From Ovis canadensis (Eukaryota; Chordata; Mammalia; Artiodactyla; Bovidae): a DNA stretch of 64,000 bases. Under the pieces are notes generated by a model that saw only the letters and a list, made by a program, of their open reading frames with translations, made no database searches and was not told the DNA's origin. The position numbers and the translations under genes were made by a program. Shown in pieces: positions 43,390-54,405 of the stretch; the first letter of the stretch is position 1; every line of letters begins with the position of its first letter. The stretch is from NCBI RefSeq assembly GCF_042477335.2, contig NC_091251.1:29156501-29220500 (forward strand). Direction: 5' to 3'.

Positions 43390-43690
43390 GCTGGGTTTAA
43401 TATTCATGAGCCAGCCAGGCATGAGTGATTGGCGGCTGTGTGCTGGAGGTGGAGGAGGAAGAATAACCGAATAAGGTATTTACATAACAAGTTAATGCTG
43501 TAGCCTGCGGGGCTCCTTAGCAGCCCCCTCCCACCCCCAGCTCTGCTCCCCGACCCTGAGCTTTTCCCTTGCCTCGGCCCCTCTGCACCCCTCAGCAACT
43601 GGGCCTGACATCTAAATTATAATAATATTAGAGGAAGAAAATTCAAGTGTCTGAAAGAGGCCAGTAATAAGCTGGTAGGCAGCCCATGTA
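43390..43690. promoter_or_regulatory. Candidate conserved non-coding element
   Basis: Repeat-free, with TTTAATATTCATGAG (about 43397-43411), a FOX-type TATTTAC (about 43478-43484), and an AT-core run ctaaattataataatattag near 43613-43632. A C-rich middle separates two AT-rich parts. Enhancer function is inference. Confidence 0.3.
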
Positions 43691-44599
43691 GAGGGCTGGA
43701 CCCCCCAGACAAACGAAACCCTCTAGATCCTGAGAGCTGGTAAGGCCCAGAGGCCCACAGGTGGATGTTTTCCTTCCTGGCTTGCCTGCCACAAACCCTT
43801 GGGGATCTTGGCCCACACCCCATCCCATCTCAGGGCACCAGGCAGGGCCCCAGTGGGACCCTCTGTGGCCTTGGACTCATCCAGCCGCTGGGTAGTGACA
43901 ACAGGCCAGGAGAGGAGCCAGGGCACCCTGTCATTAAGAAGAGAATTCTTTTGTGGCTGCAAAGCCGAGGTGAGTCCCTGGCTCCCACGCCTACCCCAGG
44001 AACCGCCTTCGGGGTTACCGCTGGTCAGTGCTCACTTTGGGGTTCTGGAACCAGAGGTTATTAGCTTATAATCACCTTGTTCGAGGCTGGCTGGGAGGTG
44101 TGAAACGCGTCTGACCCCAGGCAAGGGGAACGCAGCCAAGTTCTCTGACTGCAATTAAGAGGGTTCACCAGCCTCTCCCTGAAGGTGAGCTGTAAAAGTC
44201 TAGGTGGGGATTTTAGAGGCAAAGAGGAGGCATTAACAATTGTGAGGGCCAGCGTCCCTGCCCCCACCCTGCAAATGCAACAAGCTGGCATCATTCAAGT
44301 CCTTGGGTTTGGATGGTGTCCTGTGAGGCCCAGAATAGTCCAGTTCTTCTCAACCCAAGTGCAGAAGAGTGGGCCTAGGCAAGCTGGCACCTTTTGGTCA
44401 TGGAACACGGGCAGCCTTTATGACTTCCGATGCTGAGGCCCTCACCTGCGGAACAGGGAAGACGGCAGTGGTCGCCCCACAGAGCTCAGGTAGAGAGTTG
44501 CTGCGTGAACCATTCCTGGGGTTTCTTCTAGAAAGATCGTGGAGTACAATATTAAGACTCAAAGTCTTCTTGGTGACTAAATTATAAGAAGCCTCAGGT
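43691..44599. other. Unique non-coding stretch
   Basis: No repeat or gene recognised; frames up to 99 codons. Confidence 0.45.
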
Positions 44600-44760
44600 A
44601 CCTTTCATGGCTCTGAACTTTAGTTTTCCCAACTGTATGATGGGGATACTGAGCCCTGTCTGGTGAGCTGGCTGGGAGGATTACATGGCAGACACACTGT
44701 GTAGAAGATGCCAGACTCTGCGCCCAGGCACATAGTGGGTGCTTATTGAGCACCCACTGA
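44600..44760 (+). mobile_element. MIR SINE
   Basis: ctctgaactttagttttccc, gtatgatggggatactgagc, gaggattacatggcagacac, cccaggcacatagtgggtgc in MIR order. Confidence 0.7.
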
Positions 44761-45629
44761 TGCAGTACACAGTCTACCAGGACCTGCTGGAGCCTGGGGC
44801 CATGGGTTCTAGAGAGAGGAAGACCTAGGGGCCCAGGACAGCTGGTTCAAATGGTTCAAGTGTCAGCTTCCCAGAGGGAGAGTGCCTCGACTTGTGTATC
44901 TCAGGAGGGCTGAACTGGGTCCAGGGACTAAGTGTTGCAACTAGAAGTATTTTAACCCAAAGTGAGGAGGAGCCAGAGTGCCACAGTCAGGCAGCTGTGG
45001 CAGGCATGAGTGTCCCGTCACAGGGTGTATCTAAGGTGAGGCTCACTACTGTGTTCGAGGGGCTCTGGTACCAGGGAGAGTGGAGGCTCACTGGTTGATT
45101 CCTAAGGTTCCTTCTGTGATCACGAGTTGGGAGGAAGTACCCTTCTAGGAGCCCAGCCTGGAGGGTGTGCAGTGGGTTCCCGGCTCCTCCTGCCCGGGGG
45201 GTCCTCTGACCTGGGATGCTAGGGGATGGGGGGAGGGGGTGGTGCTGCAGATTCGCTTTGTGCAGGCTCAGGTGTAAGGCAGAAGCAAGGTGGACTTGCC
45301 TGAGCCTCCTCCCCTTCATCCCAAAGCCCGGACTCAGTAGACTGGAAGTTCCTGCCTGAGACCGTGCTGGGGAAGGGCTGCAATTGGCTGGCGTGCTCCC
45401 TGTGCGGGGCTCTGGGACGCTAAGTGGAGTGTTCAGTGGGGTTCAAGGCCCCTGCCTCTGTCGTCACACCCCTACTCTGCTCCCTGCGCTTATGGCAGTG
45501 AGGACTCCAGGCAGTGCAGAGGTGCAGGTCAGAGAGGTGGTGAGTGCAGCAAGGGCAGAAACTAGGAAGCACCAGCTCTCCTGACTGCCCACCCTCAACC
45601 CTCCGCACCTGCTCTGTGCCAGGGCTGCA
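44761..45629. other. Non-coding stretch with G-rich run
   Basis: G-runs at about 45195-45243 come close to a quadruplex pattern. Otherwise unassigned. Confidence 0.4.
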
Positions 45630-45790
45630 TACAGCCTTCTGGTTTTCACACACATCATACTGCTTGCAAAGAAGGGCTGGAGTGTCGGCATTCCCACTGT
45701 ACAGATGAGGAAACTGAGGCTTGGAGAGGAGCAGATTCTTGGGCTACAGGACCCATCCAGGACCTGAGCCCACATTCAGCCCACTCCAAG
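45630..45790 (-). mobile_element. MIR SINE, minus strand
   Basis: cactgtacagatgaggaaac with tgaggcttggagaggagcag is antisense MIR core. Confidence 0.65.
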
Positions 45791-45889
45791 CTGCTTTCTC
45801 TCACCTTCTTCAGGCTGCCTGTGCATTCCAGCCCTCTTCCAACCCCCTCATGCCTAGCTCCAAACCATCGCTGCCACCTTTTCCCTCCC

Positions 45890-46040
45890 CTCTTAACTTC
45901 CCTGAAGTGAATATCATTATTAATATTATTTGCCTAATTAACATGTTGGCTGAATGACAGAAAACATGCAAACAGGTTTTGCCAAGGAAACTCGGTCTGA
46001 TTAAAACTGCAGCCTGTCTAATTAGATGGAGATTCCTTCA
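45890..46040. promoter_or_regulatory. Candidate conserved non-coding element, short
   Basis: AT-core rich: TAATTAA at about 45935-45941 and a perfect palindrome TCTAATTAGA at 46017-46026. Free of recognisable repeats. Paired-type homeodomain sites are palindromes built on TAAT; the function is inferred. Confidence 0.3.
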
Positions 46041-46394
46041 TTAGTCTCCCCATTTTATTTGAGCATCCTCCCCTCCCACAGCCGCCTTTCTCTGCTCTCA
46101 ACCGTCTTCTTTCTTCATGGTCTGCTGGCACCCACTTTTCCTAAGGCAGCTGGTGGCAGGGCTGACCCGATTCAGTCAGAAGCTGGCCAGAGGGCACTGC
46201 TGCACGTGCAGATCTTGGAGATGAAAGGGCTAAGACCCCACCTGGGCTGAAGGAGTCATCTGTGCCTGAGATCTGATTTGGGGCTGGGGCTCCTGGGGGT
46301 TTCTGAAACTCCAGGTTAACAAAGCAAAGCAAGACAAGGATCCCAGTTAGAGGCCATGAGCAACAAAACACATTTAATAAACAATAGGAAAACT
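46041..46394. other. Non-coding stretch
   Basis: Nothing recognised. Confidence 0.4.
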
Positions 46395-46855
46395 ACCAGT
46401 AGCAACTGAACGAACACCACCACCAATGCTAAGCCGTGTCTGACTCTGCTACCCTGTGGACACGACAGTCTCCCCTGTCCTTCCCCACCTCACAGAGTCG
46501 CTCAAACTCATGTCCATTGAGTCAGTGATGACCGCCAACCACCTCATCCTCTGTCACCCTCTTCTCCTCTTGCTCTCAATCTTTCTCAGCATCAGAATTT
46601 TTTCTGAGTCAGCTCTTCACATCAAGTGGCCCAATTATTGGAGCTTCAGCAACAGTCCTCCCAATGAATATTCAGGGTTGATTTCCTTTAGGATTGACTG
46701 GTTTGATCTCTTTGCTGTCCAAGGAACTCTCAAAAGTCTTCTCCAATACCGCAGCTCGAAAGCTTCAATTCTTCGGCGCTCAGCCTTATGGTCCAACTCT
46801 CACATCTGTACGTGACTCCTGTAAAGACCATAGCTCTGACTAGACGAACCTACTA
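46395..46855 (-). mobile_element. BovB LINE 3' fragment, minus strand
   Basis: Left: diverged antisense tail (gtgtctgactctgctaccct). Then gctcaaactcatgtccattg, tccaatgaat-type block cctcccaatgaatattcagg, ctgtccaaggaactctcaaa and aagcttcaattcttcggcgc. About 460 bp; the frame is broken by several changes. Confidence 0.9.
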
Positions 46856-46899
46856 AGTGTCAGACCCCTGCAAATGGTCTCCTTAAGAAACCTACAAGT

Positions 46900-46990
46900 A
46901 AAGAGTTATCACCGCTTTACAGATGAAGAAACCGAGGCTCAGAGGCGGCTGGCAAGGAGTAGAGACTGGACTCAATTCCAGCACAGCCTG
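46900..46990 (-). mobile_element. MIR SINE fragment
   Basis: ctttacagatgaagaaaccg with aggctcagaggcggctggca: antisense core. Confidence 0.6.
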
Positions 46991-47344
46991 GCCCCATCTC
47001 CTGGTGTCCGCTCCTCTTGGGGGCTTCCCCCATTTGGTCCCGAAAAGCCCCACCCTTTCATTCTCTTTTCTTCCCCAGTATAGTCCTCTAGAAAGCAGCA
47101 AGGGCTGGCAGGCAGGTCCTGAGTGAGCCAGAGCAGTCTAGTGACACCTTGCATTAGGATGTCTGAGCCTCTGGGCTGGCTGGGGCAAGAGGAGCCAAGA
47201 TGAGGAGAGGGCCCTGGGCACTGTGACGGTGAGGCCACTCACAAGTGGGGGCTGGGTGTTGGGTCACCTGAAGGAGGCAGTCCATATCGTGCTAAATGGT
47301 TGTGTGTTCCTGTATTTACCTTTAAAAAGAAAAAACAAACCAGC
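46991..47344. other. Non-coding stretch
   Basis: Nothing recognised. Confidence 0.4.
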
Positions 47345-47440
47345 AAGGTGTTGTCACCTCCATGTTTTATAGATGAGAAAACTGAGGCTCGGAGAGGTTG
47401 AGAAATGTGGGTGGAATCGCACAGCCAGGAAGAGGCTGTG
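47345..47440 (-). mobile_element. MIR SINE fragment
   Basis: ttttatagatgagaaaactg with aggctcggagaggttgagaa: antisense core. Confidence 0.65.
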
Positions 47441-47637
47441 CTGTCTCCTGTGGGTACTGGCTCTGGAGACTCTGAGGGTACGGGGCCACGGAGGGTGATG
47501 GCAAGAGGGGTGGGATTCAGCTCAGGGTACGAAAGAGGCACTAACCGCCGTGGATGGGCACCACAGGGTTCAGTGTGCTCTTTGCCATTGGAGAGGTGCA
47601 AGCAGGGGTGGATTTGAGCATCTCTAGGGGGTCTGAG
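47441..47637. other. Non-coding stretch
   Basis: Nothing recognised. Confidence 0.4.
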
Positions 47638-47824
47638 GGCTTCTCTTGTGGCTCAGCTGATAAAGAATCCGCCTGCAATGTGGGAGACCTAGGTTCAATC
47701 CCTGGGTTGGGAAGATCCCCTGGAGAAGGGAAAGGCTACCCACTCCAGTATTCTGGCCTGGAGAATGCCATGGACTGTACAGTCCATGGGGTCGCAAAGA
47801 GTTGGACATGACTGAATGACTTTC
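47638..47824 (+). mobile_element. Bov-tA SINE
   Basis: Head gggcttctcttgtggctcag, ttcaatccctgggttgggaa, body ctacccactccagtattctg, tail gttggacatgactgaatgac. A short deletion removes the 'gacagaggagcctggtgggc' block. Confidence 0.9.
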
Positions 47825-47849
47825 AAGTCAGGCTGCTCTATTCTCCCAT

Positions 47850-47990
47850 GCCAGTCACTCCACTGGTATTTATTGAGCACCCATTGTATGCCAGGTGCTG
47901 TGTCAGGCACTGGGGTGAACAGGACAGGTATGGTCCCTCCACATGGAGCTGGCTATGCTTGAGAGCCTCCCATCTCCTTTTGGTGATTCT
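47850..47990 (-). mobile_element. L2 LINE 3' end, antisense
   Basis: ggtatttattgagcacccat, tgtatgccaggtgctgtgtc and ggcactggggtgaacaggac are the reversed L2 terminus. Confidence 0.7.
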
Positions 47991-48499
47991 TCCCTTCCTT
48001 CTCCCAGGTGGGCCCATCTGCCCCATGTCCCTCCCTTAGGACCCACTTCCATGAAACCCAAGACTCCTGACAGTGCCTGCCAGAGTCTGCACAACTCCAC
48101 CTGAATTCCAGGATTCATACCCTGGGGGCAGAAGAGAGCTTAGGTGGGACGGGCTGCCCCTCCCTCCCTCTCCTCCCCTTATACCACACCAGCCCTCAAA
48201 TGATCATCAGGAGCGGTTAACCCCGTAGGTGTCTCTGGGAAGCCTCTTCCTGGGCAAGCGCACTGGGAAGAACAGGAGGCCTGGTGGTCCTGGGGACAGA
48301 GTGTAGGCACAGCCGATTAGCTAACACAGAAGCCTCACTTGGTGACTCAGGTCCTTGAGAAGCTTCTCCAGGATTTGGGGTTTGAGCCCTGTGTCTGTGT
48401 GAAAGGAAGGCTGCCTGCCCTCAAGGAGCTTTTAGGCTATGCAGGAAAACAGCTCAACTCCTGAGGGTCCTTTCCACCCCTGTTTCCATAAACTGTGTG
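47991..48499. other. Non-coding stretch
   Basis: Nothing recognised. Confidence 0.4.
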
Positions 48500-48680
48500 A
48501 ATCCCAGCTCTGCTCTTGATAGCTCAGTGACCTTGGGCACCTTTCCTAACCTCTCTGAACCTCTGTTGCTTTGTCAGTGGGATGTGTAAACAGTAATACT
48601 TCAAGATGGTTGCAAAGATTAAATAACTCCATATGAATAAAGCACCTCTTATAATCTCTGGCACAGGGGCAGTTCCATTC
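48500..48680 (+). mobile_element. MIR SINE
   Basis: agctcagtgaccttgggcac, ctaacctctctgaacctctg, gcaaagattaaataactcca, aatctctggcacaggggcag in MIR order. Confidence 0.75.
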
Positions 48681-49089
48681 CCAGGCTCTTCTAGTAGATG
48701 AGTGAAGGTTCATTCACAGATGCGGCAGCAAGGTTCTGAGCTCAGAGCAAGGTCTTTACCACCAAGGATGGGGGTATCAGCTCTTTGACCTGTGTTGGCT
48801 GAAGTCCCTTCTCAGAACCCCAGTTTCCATCCAGCTCTAACTTGCCTGTCTCCCTCCTGGATGAGCCTTAGGGGCCGGACGACACCCGGTGGCTTCTCTA
48901 AGGCCTCAGTATGCTTTTCTGACCAATGGGCATGGACCCAGCACTTCCAAGGTGGTTCAAGGCCTGTTGCCAATTTCCCAACAAGCCCAAGAGCTGCAGG
49001 AAACATGATCGGAGGGCAGGGAAGACACACCTCATTAGACAGGCCCAAGCCTGGCCGCCTCGGGTCCCGTCACCATGGCAGCCAGCCCT
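48681..49089. other. Non-coding stretch
   Basis: A plus frame of 125 codons (48792-49169) has no recognised domain. Confidence 0.4.
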
Positions 49090-49450
49090 CTGAAGACCAG
49101 GTGGTTTTTATTACTGAACTTGGGAAAGTTTACGGCGGCGCCAACAATGAATCTTTATTCTGTTGTTAATAGCATGTCTCTTATTAGCATGTATCTTTTC
49201 CCCTTCTTAATAACCTTTCCATTTCCAAGCCGCATTTATAATTAAGTCATTAATCCCTTACTAGAACTTGTTTTTCCAAAGCTGCCAACCAGAGGCCCCG
49301 TCTGGCTGGCGTGAATGGGAGGGCAGACGCTCCCGCGTGTTGCTCCAGGAATGTCATTCTAATTACTGGATCCTGACCCAGCAGCACGCTGATAAGCTCT
49401 GGGTTGGAGATGCCCTATCTCGCAGGAGCTCAAAGCCTGCTCAAGGCCTT
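49090..49450. promoter_or_regulatory. Candidate conserved non-coding element
   Basis: Repeat-free. Holds an ACAATG SOX-like core (about 49144), an ATTAAGTCATTAATCCC run with an OTX/bicoid-like TAATCCC (49251-49257), and TAATTACTGG (about 49360). CpG-containing gtttacggcggcgccaacaa near 49130. Enhancer role is inference. Confidence 0.35.
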
Positions 49451-49699
49451 TTCTCCCCCTGTAGCCTCCCTGCCAAGCAATTAGCCTCTCGGCTGCCTGA
49501 GACATGGCACCTGGAAGAGGTGGGTCCCTGCAGGGCTGTGGTGGGGAGAGCCGAAGGGTCAGGAATGTCCTCTGGTTGTGGCCCCATCAGAGGCAGCCCT
49601 GGCTTGTCTGGATTCCCCTTGGCTTTCCCTCCAGTGCAGGTGCTGGGTTCCAGTCTACCCAATGGGCCTCAAGGGGTGAAGTGTCTACATGTTGATCCC
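49451..49699. other. Non-coding stretch
   Basis: Nothing recognised. Confidence 0.4.
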
Positions 49700-50172
49700 C
49701 AGCTTCTGCGATGGACTGACTCACGTCCCCCTAAGTCCACATGTTGAAGGCCTAACCCCCAAGACTTCAGGATGTGACCATATTTGGAGATAGGGTCCTT
49801 AAAGAGGTAATTACATTAAGGCAAGTTTATGAGGATGGCCACTGATTCGATGTGATTGCTGTCTTTCTAAGGAGAAATTAGGACCCATGTGCAGAAAGAC
49901 GGGGCTCCCGAGGTAGTGCTAGTGGTAAAGAACCCACCTGCCAATGCAGGAGACATAATAAGAGATGCAGGTTCGATCCCTGGGTTGGGAAGGTCCCTTG
50001 GAGGAGAGCATAGTAACCCATTCCAGTATTCTTACCTGGAGAATTCCGCAGACAGAGGAGCCTGGGAGGCTACAGTCCATGGGGGTCACAAAGAGTCGGA
50101 CACGACTGAGCCACTTTCACTCTCACCCTCACGTATGGGGCTTTGTTACGGCAGCCTGGGTGGACTAGGACT
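49700..50172 (+). mobile_element. MLT1/MST-type MaLR LTR, split by Bov-tA
   Basis: Left part: gcgatggactgactcacgtc, catgttgaaggcctaacccc, catatttggagatagggtcc, gatgtgattgctgtctttct. Right part after the SINE: ggctttgttacggcagcctg, the LTR end. The middle of the LTR is deleted. An ancient solitary LTR, with no coding region. Confidence 0.75.
49903..50122 (+). mobile_element. Bov-tA SINE inside the LTR, intact B box
   Basis: Head ggggctcccgaggtagtgct, extra insert agacataataagagatg in the head, GGTTCGATCCC at 49970-49980, body attccagtattcttacctgg, tail gagtcggacacgactgagcc. Confidence 0.9.
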
Positions 50173-50643
50173 GTGGCCAGCCCACTGCAACACGTTCACT
50201 GATGGGCCTTGCGAAGCTCCAAGGGTCAGGGGAGAGGAAGCGAAGCCTCCCGGCTCCTGCTGTGCTCCAGGGACAGTGCTCACCTGAACATCCTGAGAGG
50301 TGCAGAGAGGTCTCTCTTCTACAATTTCCACTAGTTCCGGCCTCCAGGGTGGGCTGCTAGAGGCAAGGGCTGGGCCAAGGCATCCACCCAAGGCCTTGGA
50401 AGGAGGTCCAGGCCAGAACCTGGCAGGCAGAGCCAAAGCCCTGTGCGCCAGCTCCCCAGTGCCTGGGGGCCAACATGCAGTCAGGAGCTGGGAGCAGCGC
50501 AGACACAGGCCAGGCATGGGCAGGACCTGTCAGTCTTGGGGGTCTGCCATGCCCCAGTTAGTCACACACAGCCTGGCATGGGGTAGGCTGAAAAGACCTA
50601 GAGGATGGGCAGACACTTAGGGACTTGCAGGCCACATCTCCTT
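50173..50643. other. Non-coding stretch
   Basis: Minus frame of 123 codons (50146-50517) has no recognised domain. Confidence 0.4.
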
Positions 50644-50658
50644 GCTGTCACCTCCTCT

Positions 50659-50863
50659 TGTTGTCTAATTACTAAGTTCTGTCTGACCCTTTCGCAACTT
50701 CATGAACTGGGGCCCACCAGCCTCCTCTGTCCATGGATTTCCCAGGCAAGAATACTGGAGAGGGTTGCCATTTCCTTCTTCAGGGGATTTTCTTGACCCA
50801 GGGATCGAAGCTTGCATCTCCCACTTTAGCAGGCAGATTCTTTACCACTGAGCCGCCAGGGAA
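50659..50863 (-). mobile_element. Bov-tA SINE, minus strand
   Basis: Antisense tail gttgtctaattactaagttc, body cccaggcaagaatactggag, head ttaccactgagccgccaggg. Flanks gctgtcacctcctct (50644) and gctgccgctcctct (50864) look like a target duplication. Confidence 0.88.
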
Positions 50864-50879
50864 GCTGCCGCTCCTCTCT

Positions 50880-51260
50880 GCCCCAGTCCTAAATAAACTC
50901 ATTCATCTCTTCCCCAACAGCCTTCACGTCTCTGCTTTGCTCTCGGCATGGCTTCCCGTACTTTTTCCCTACTTGACCCTGCAAGGCCACACGCCCTTCC
51001 CTCCTGTCATGCTATGCTTCTCACTGTCCCTATCACGACATGTTCTTTCACACCTCATTTATTCAGCCAGCTATCCAAGTATCTGCTCAATCTCTGCCGC
51101 TGAGCACTGTGCAAGGCTCTGACTATGCAATAGGGAGCCAATATCTGCAGTCTCGCCCCCATAACGCTCACAGTTTAGCTTTATGGAGGACAGGGGCTCG
51201 ACAGCGACAGCATTAAATGACTTACACCCAATGTTATAGACAAGAAGCACCATGAAGGGA
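50880..51260. mobile_element. L2-like sequence, two pieces
   Basis: gcatggcttcccgtactttt fits the plus-sense L2 body loosely; cacctcatttattcagccag with gagcactgtgcaaggctctg (51052-51120) is the antisense L2 terminus. Weak overall. Confidence 0.4.
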
Positions 51261-51693
51261 GAGATTGGGGAGTGGTAAGCCTCCAGAACTATGGGGTTGA
51301 CAGGGTTGGTGTGGAGATGGGCTCTGAGAGGAAGAGGTCTGTGCGCTGAGACCTGGACCTCAAGTGGGAATCAACCAGGGGGAGGGAAGGGAAGAACATT
51401 CTCAGAGGGAGCAGCACTGCAAAGTCCCTGAGGCGGCAGGGAGCTGGAAGAAAGCCCAAGTGAGGGGGCACAGAGCCAGGGGGAGAGGGGCAAAGCTGAG
51501 ATTAGAGAGAGGGCAGGGGCTTGGTGCTGGACCAGGAGCTCCAGGAAGGTCAGGGCTGGATGCATAAGTCTTCTTGTTCCTAGGACACTCCCTAGTTCAA
51601 GCTGGGAGCCAAGTATCTGAGAAATGGCTGTCACTAACCATCCCCAGTCCGGGGAAGTTCACGGTCTTTTTTTGCATACAGCTAGACCCAAGG
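51261..51693. other. Non-coding stretch
   Basis: Purine-rich on the plus strand; no repeat or gene recognised. Confidence 0.4.
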
Positions 51694-51851
51694 GGATGAC
51701 AGAGAATGAGATGGCTGGATGGCATCACTGACTCGATGGATGTGAGTCTTAGTGAACTCCAGGAGTTGGCGATGGACAGGGAGGCCTGGCATGCTGCAAT
51801 TCATGGGGTTGCAAAGAGTTGGACATGACTGAGCGACTGAACTGAACTGAG
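51694..51851 (+). mobile_element. BovB LINE 3' end
   Basis: Only the last 158 bp: gagatggctggatggcatca, gatggacagggaggcctggc and the terminus gactgaactgaactga. A short repeat, agaccc, flanks it. Confidence 0.9.
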
Positions 51852-52664
51852 ACCCCTCTCCTACACACTACCTTCAAGGGGTGCTATTTAACCTCATTTG
51901 TCTACTGTGGGCTCCAGAATCCTTTCCCCTGCTCTTCCGCCATGAGTGTTTTGATAGGTTTTGTCCACATGTACTGGGTCACTCAGATTTCTGCAGGCCA
52001 CCCCACCTTAAGGAGTCACTTCGTTTCTCTGGCCCTAACTCAACTTGTCAAATCATACACACAGACACTTGTGCACAAACACACACACTACACACTTCTT
52101 GGAGTCCCATAGAGGTATCTAGCACGGGTCACAACCCAGGCTGGCCTGCTATCACCCTGCATCCGCAGTGTTACAGTGCTGCCCTGGGAGAGATCTCCTC
52201 TGGGTCACAGCACCTCACACCCGCTCCGACACTTCCAGGTGCTCAGAAGGCTGCAGCCAGCCAGCACGAAGCTGCCACACGGGTTTCTGCCCAGAGGCAG
52301 AGAATGTGCTTGTTCTGTATTCTACAGGATGGCACCCGATGTCCCCAACCCATGCAGCTCTCTCCCCTTGGGGCTTAGTCTGTGGAACAGTTTACTGAAA
52401 GCAGGTGATGCTGGGTCCCCAGGGTCCTGCACCTCTGGGGCACACACACTCACAGGCATGCCTAGTTCCAGCCTTCATGCATGCCAGCAAGTGCTGATGC
52501 AGTCCTGGGCGCCCACCCCTACAAGATGAGACCAAGCTTGCTTAGAAGTACCTGGATTTCACACAGATGTGACTCAGGCTTCACTGTAGCATGTAGGTTT
52601 TTTTTTTTTTTTTTTAAAAAAAAGAACGCTATCAGTGTGCATTCAATTTCCAGTGCTCCCCACT
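51852..52664. other. Non-coding stretch with T/A run
   Basis: A CA-rich part (about 52055-52095) and a T-run turning into an A-run (52599-52623). A plus frame of 165 codons (51881-52378) shows no domain. Confidence 0.4.
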
Positions 52665-52930
52665 CCCCCTCTACATGGTAGGAATGTCCATGTTATCACA
52701 GTTCTCATAAGCATAACTCCTAACAGCTGATGGTCCCTTAATCTGTCCTCCCCCATTACCTGAGAACTCCCATATTACTGGATATTTATCTTGTTTCCAG
52801 ATTGTTATAAATGTCATAACATTTGTTATAATGTTATAAATGATATGAATGGAATGTCTCCCTATATTGATTAGTGTATCGTTTTGGAAAAGAATGGCCA
52901 GATTAGGAAGTCTGAAAGACTTTGATCCAA
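52665..52930. mobile_element. Possible old LINE fragment
   Basis: ggatatttatcttgtttcca with gattgttataaatgtcataa resembles a phrase common in old L1/L2 3' sequence. Family uncertain. Confidence 0.3.
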
Positions 52931-53207
52931 GACTTTGATCCATGAAGTTCAACTGCCATTCAGCTGGCTCATGGCCGCTCACGTCTCTGCCACCAGTTTA
53001 CATGGGTAAGCACCAGGTCGTGAACTGGAATTGCTGTAGAGGCTGCCTGGTTGGATTCCTGTCCCTTGATAATGCCAGGAATGATTCTTGGCTTTCTAGA
53101 AAGCAAAAGCAATTGGCCAAGGGCTGAATACAGACCATAGGGTCACTGTGTAGAGTTTCTAACCAAGGATTTAAGCATAAATATGAGTCAAAAATAAATT
53201 ATAGGGA

Positions 53208-53295
53208 CTTCCTGGTAGTAAAGTGGTTAAGACTCTGCCTTCTAATGCAAGAGGCATGGTTTTGATTGCTGGTCGGGGTATGTCAAAAATAAACA
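53208..53295 (+). mobile_element. CHR-type SINE, 5' fragment
   Basis: gacttcctggtagtaaagtg, gttaagactctgccttctaa, ttttgattgctggtcggggt then caaaaataaaca. Most of the body is missing. Confidence 0.75.
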
Positions 53296-54189
53296 AAGCT
53301 ATCTTGTATTAATGGCAGCCTTGCCTCTGAGGTTGCCTGAGTAGGGGGGAACCCCTTACTCAGTTGGGCCAGGTAAGGCCTGGGTTGTCTTCGGTCATCT
53401 TGAGGAAGGGTCATCCCCTACTTCTTTTCTCACCTGGCCCCAGTTTGGACTGTCTACACTGTACCAGTGAGTGTACCTCAGGGCTGGCCTGAGTAGAGCA
53501 GAAGAGTGCCCCTAAAATGAGGCAAAACCCGTATGTCAAGGGCAGAGTTTTCATCAGCTGCATATCCAAAGTCTTGCCTATTTTTGCTATCTTAACCTGC
53601 TGCAGGAGCTGAAGGTGTGCCCTTCTTCCCATGCGGTACTCATGTCTCCTATAGATGTTGGCATAAAATGGCCATCTCTACCTGCATTGCGGTGGTGGGT
53701 GGGGCTTATGAACCTTCTAGGCTTTTCACATGGAAAGAAATCTACTCCATATACAGGACCCCTTAATTTGTACTTTGGCCATTTTCTAGTTCCTGTAAGT
53801 AGGTACACTTGATCTCCCACCCCACCCCACCCCAAACAGAAGCCATGGCTCAAGTTTCCACTTGTGTCCTTGTGTGTTTGAGGAGGGATGTTTTAACTTT
53901 TTCATATAACACTTTCACTATTAAACCAAGTTGATACCTTCTGAGTTAACAAGAGCACCCTTTCCATGGGGCTATTTGTTCGAATGAGACAATTATTATA
54001 ATCATCTTTAAGAACAAAAAGCAAAGCTATCATGGGAGAATGACAGGCAGAGAGATAAGGGTCTAAATCACCTATGGGGTGCCCTTCTCCTTTCCGGTCC
54101 TCCTTGAAGAAAATCCTTCCTGTTTGGTGGGTCATATCAGAGACCACAGCTACCTGTCAAAGACTCAGAACAGGTGGGTATTTTATTAT
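53296..54189. other. Non-coding stretch with a C4A tract
   Basis: A CCCCA repeat at 53813-53836 gives four C-runs of at least three, a minus-strand quadruplex pattern. Rest unassigned. Confidence 0.45.
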
Positions 54190-54405
54190 AGTGACCAAGT
54201 CAGACTGCCTGGGCTCAAACCCTGGCTCCTCTGAGAATAGCTGTGTGACTTTTGTAGAATCACTTAACCTTTCTGGGCTTCAACTTATCTCATATGTAAA
54301 TCTGAGATAATAACAATACTTACTCAATAATACTGTAAGAATTAAATGAGATGATTCCTGTAAAGTGCCTAGTGCCATACCCGGCACATAGTGGGCCTCA
54401 TTGCT
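54190..54405 (+). mobile_element. MIR SINE, near full length
   Basis: gaccaagtcagactgcctgg, agctgtgtgacttttgtaga, aacctttctgggcttcaact, gaattaaatgagatgattcc, cccggcacatagtgggcctc in full MIR order. Confidence 0.85.

Noticed and set aside
49903..50122. tRNA-like heads of Bov-tA SINEs as tRNA genes
   Set aside because: They keep B-box-like motifs but no cloverleaf, and are followed by the Bov-A body, so they are SINE promoters.
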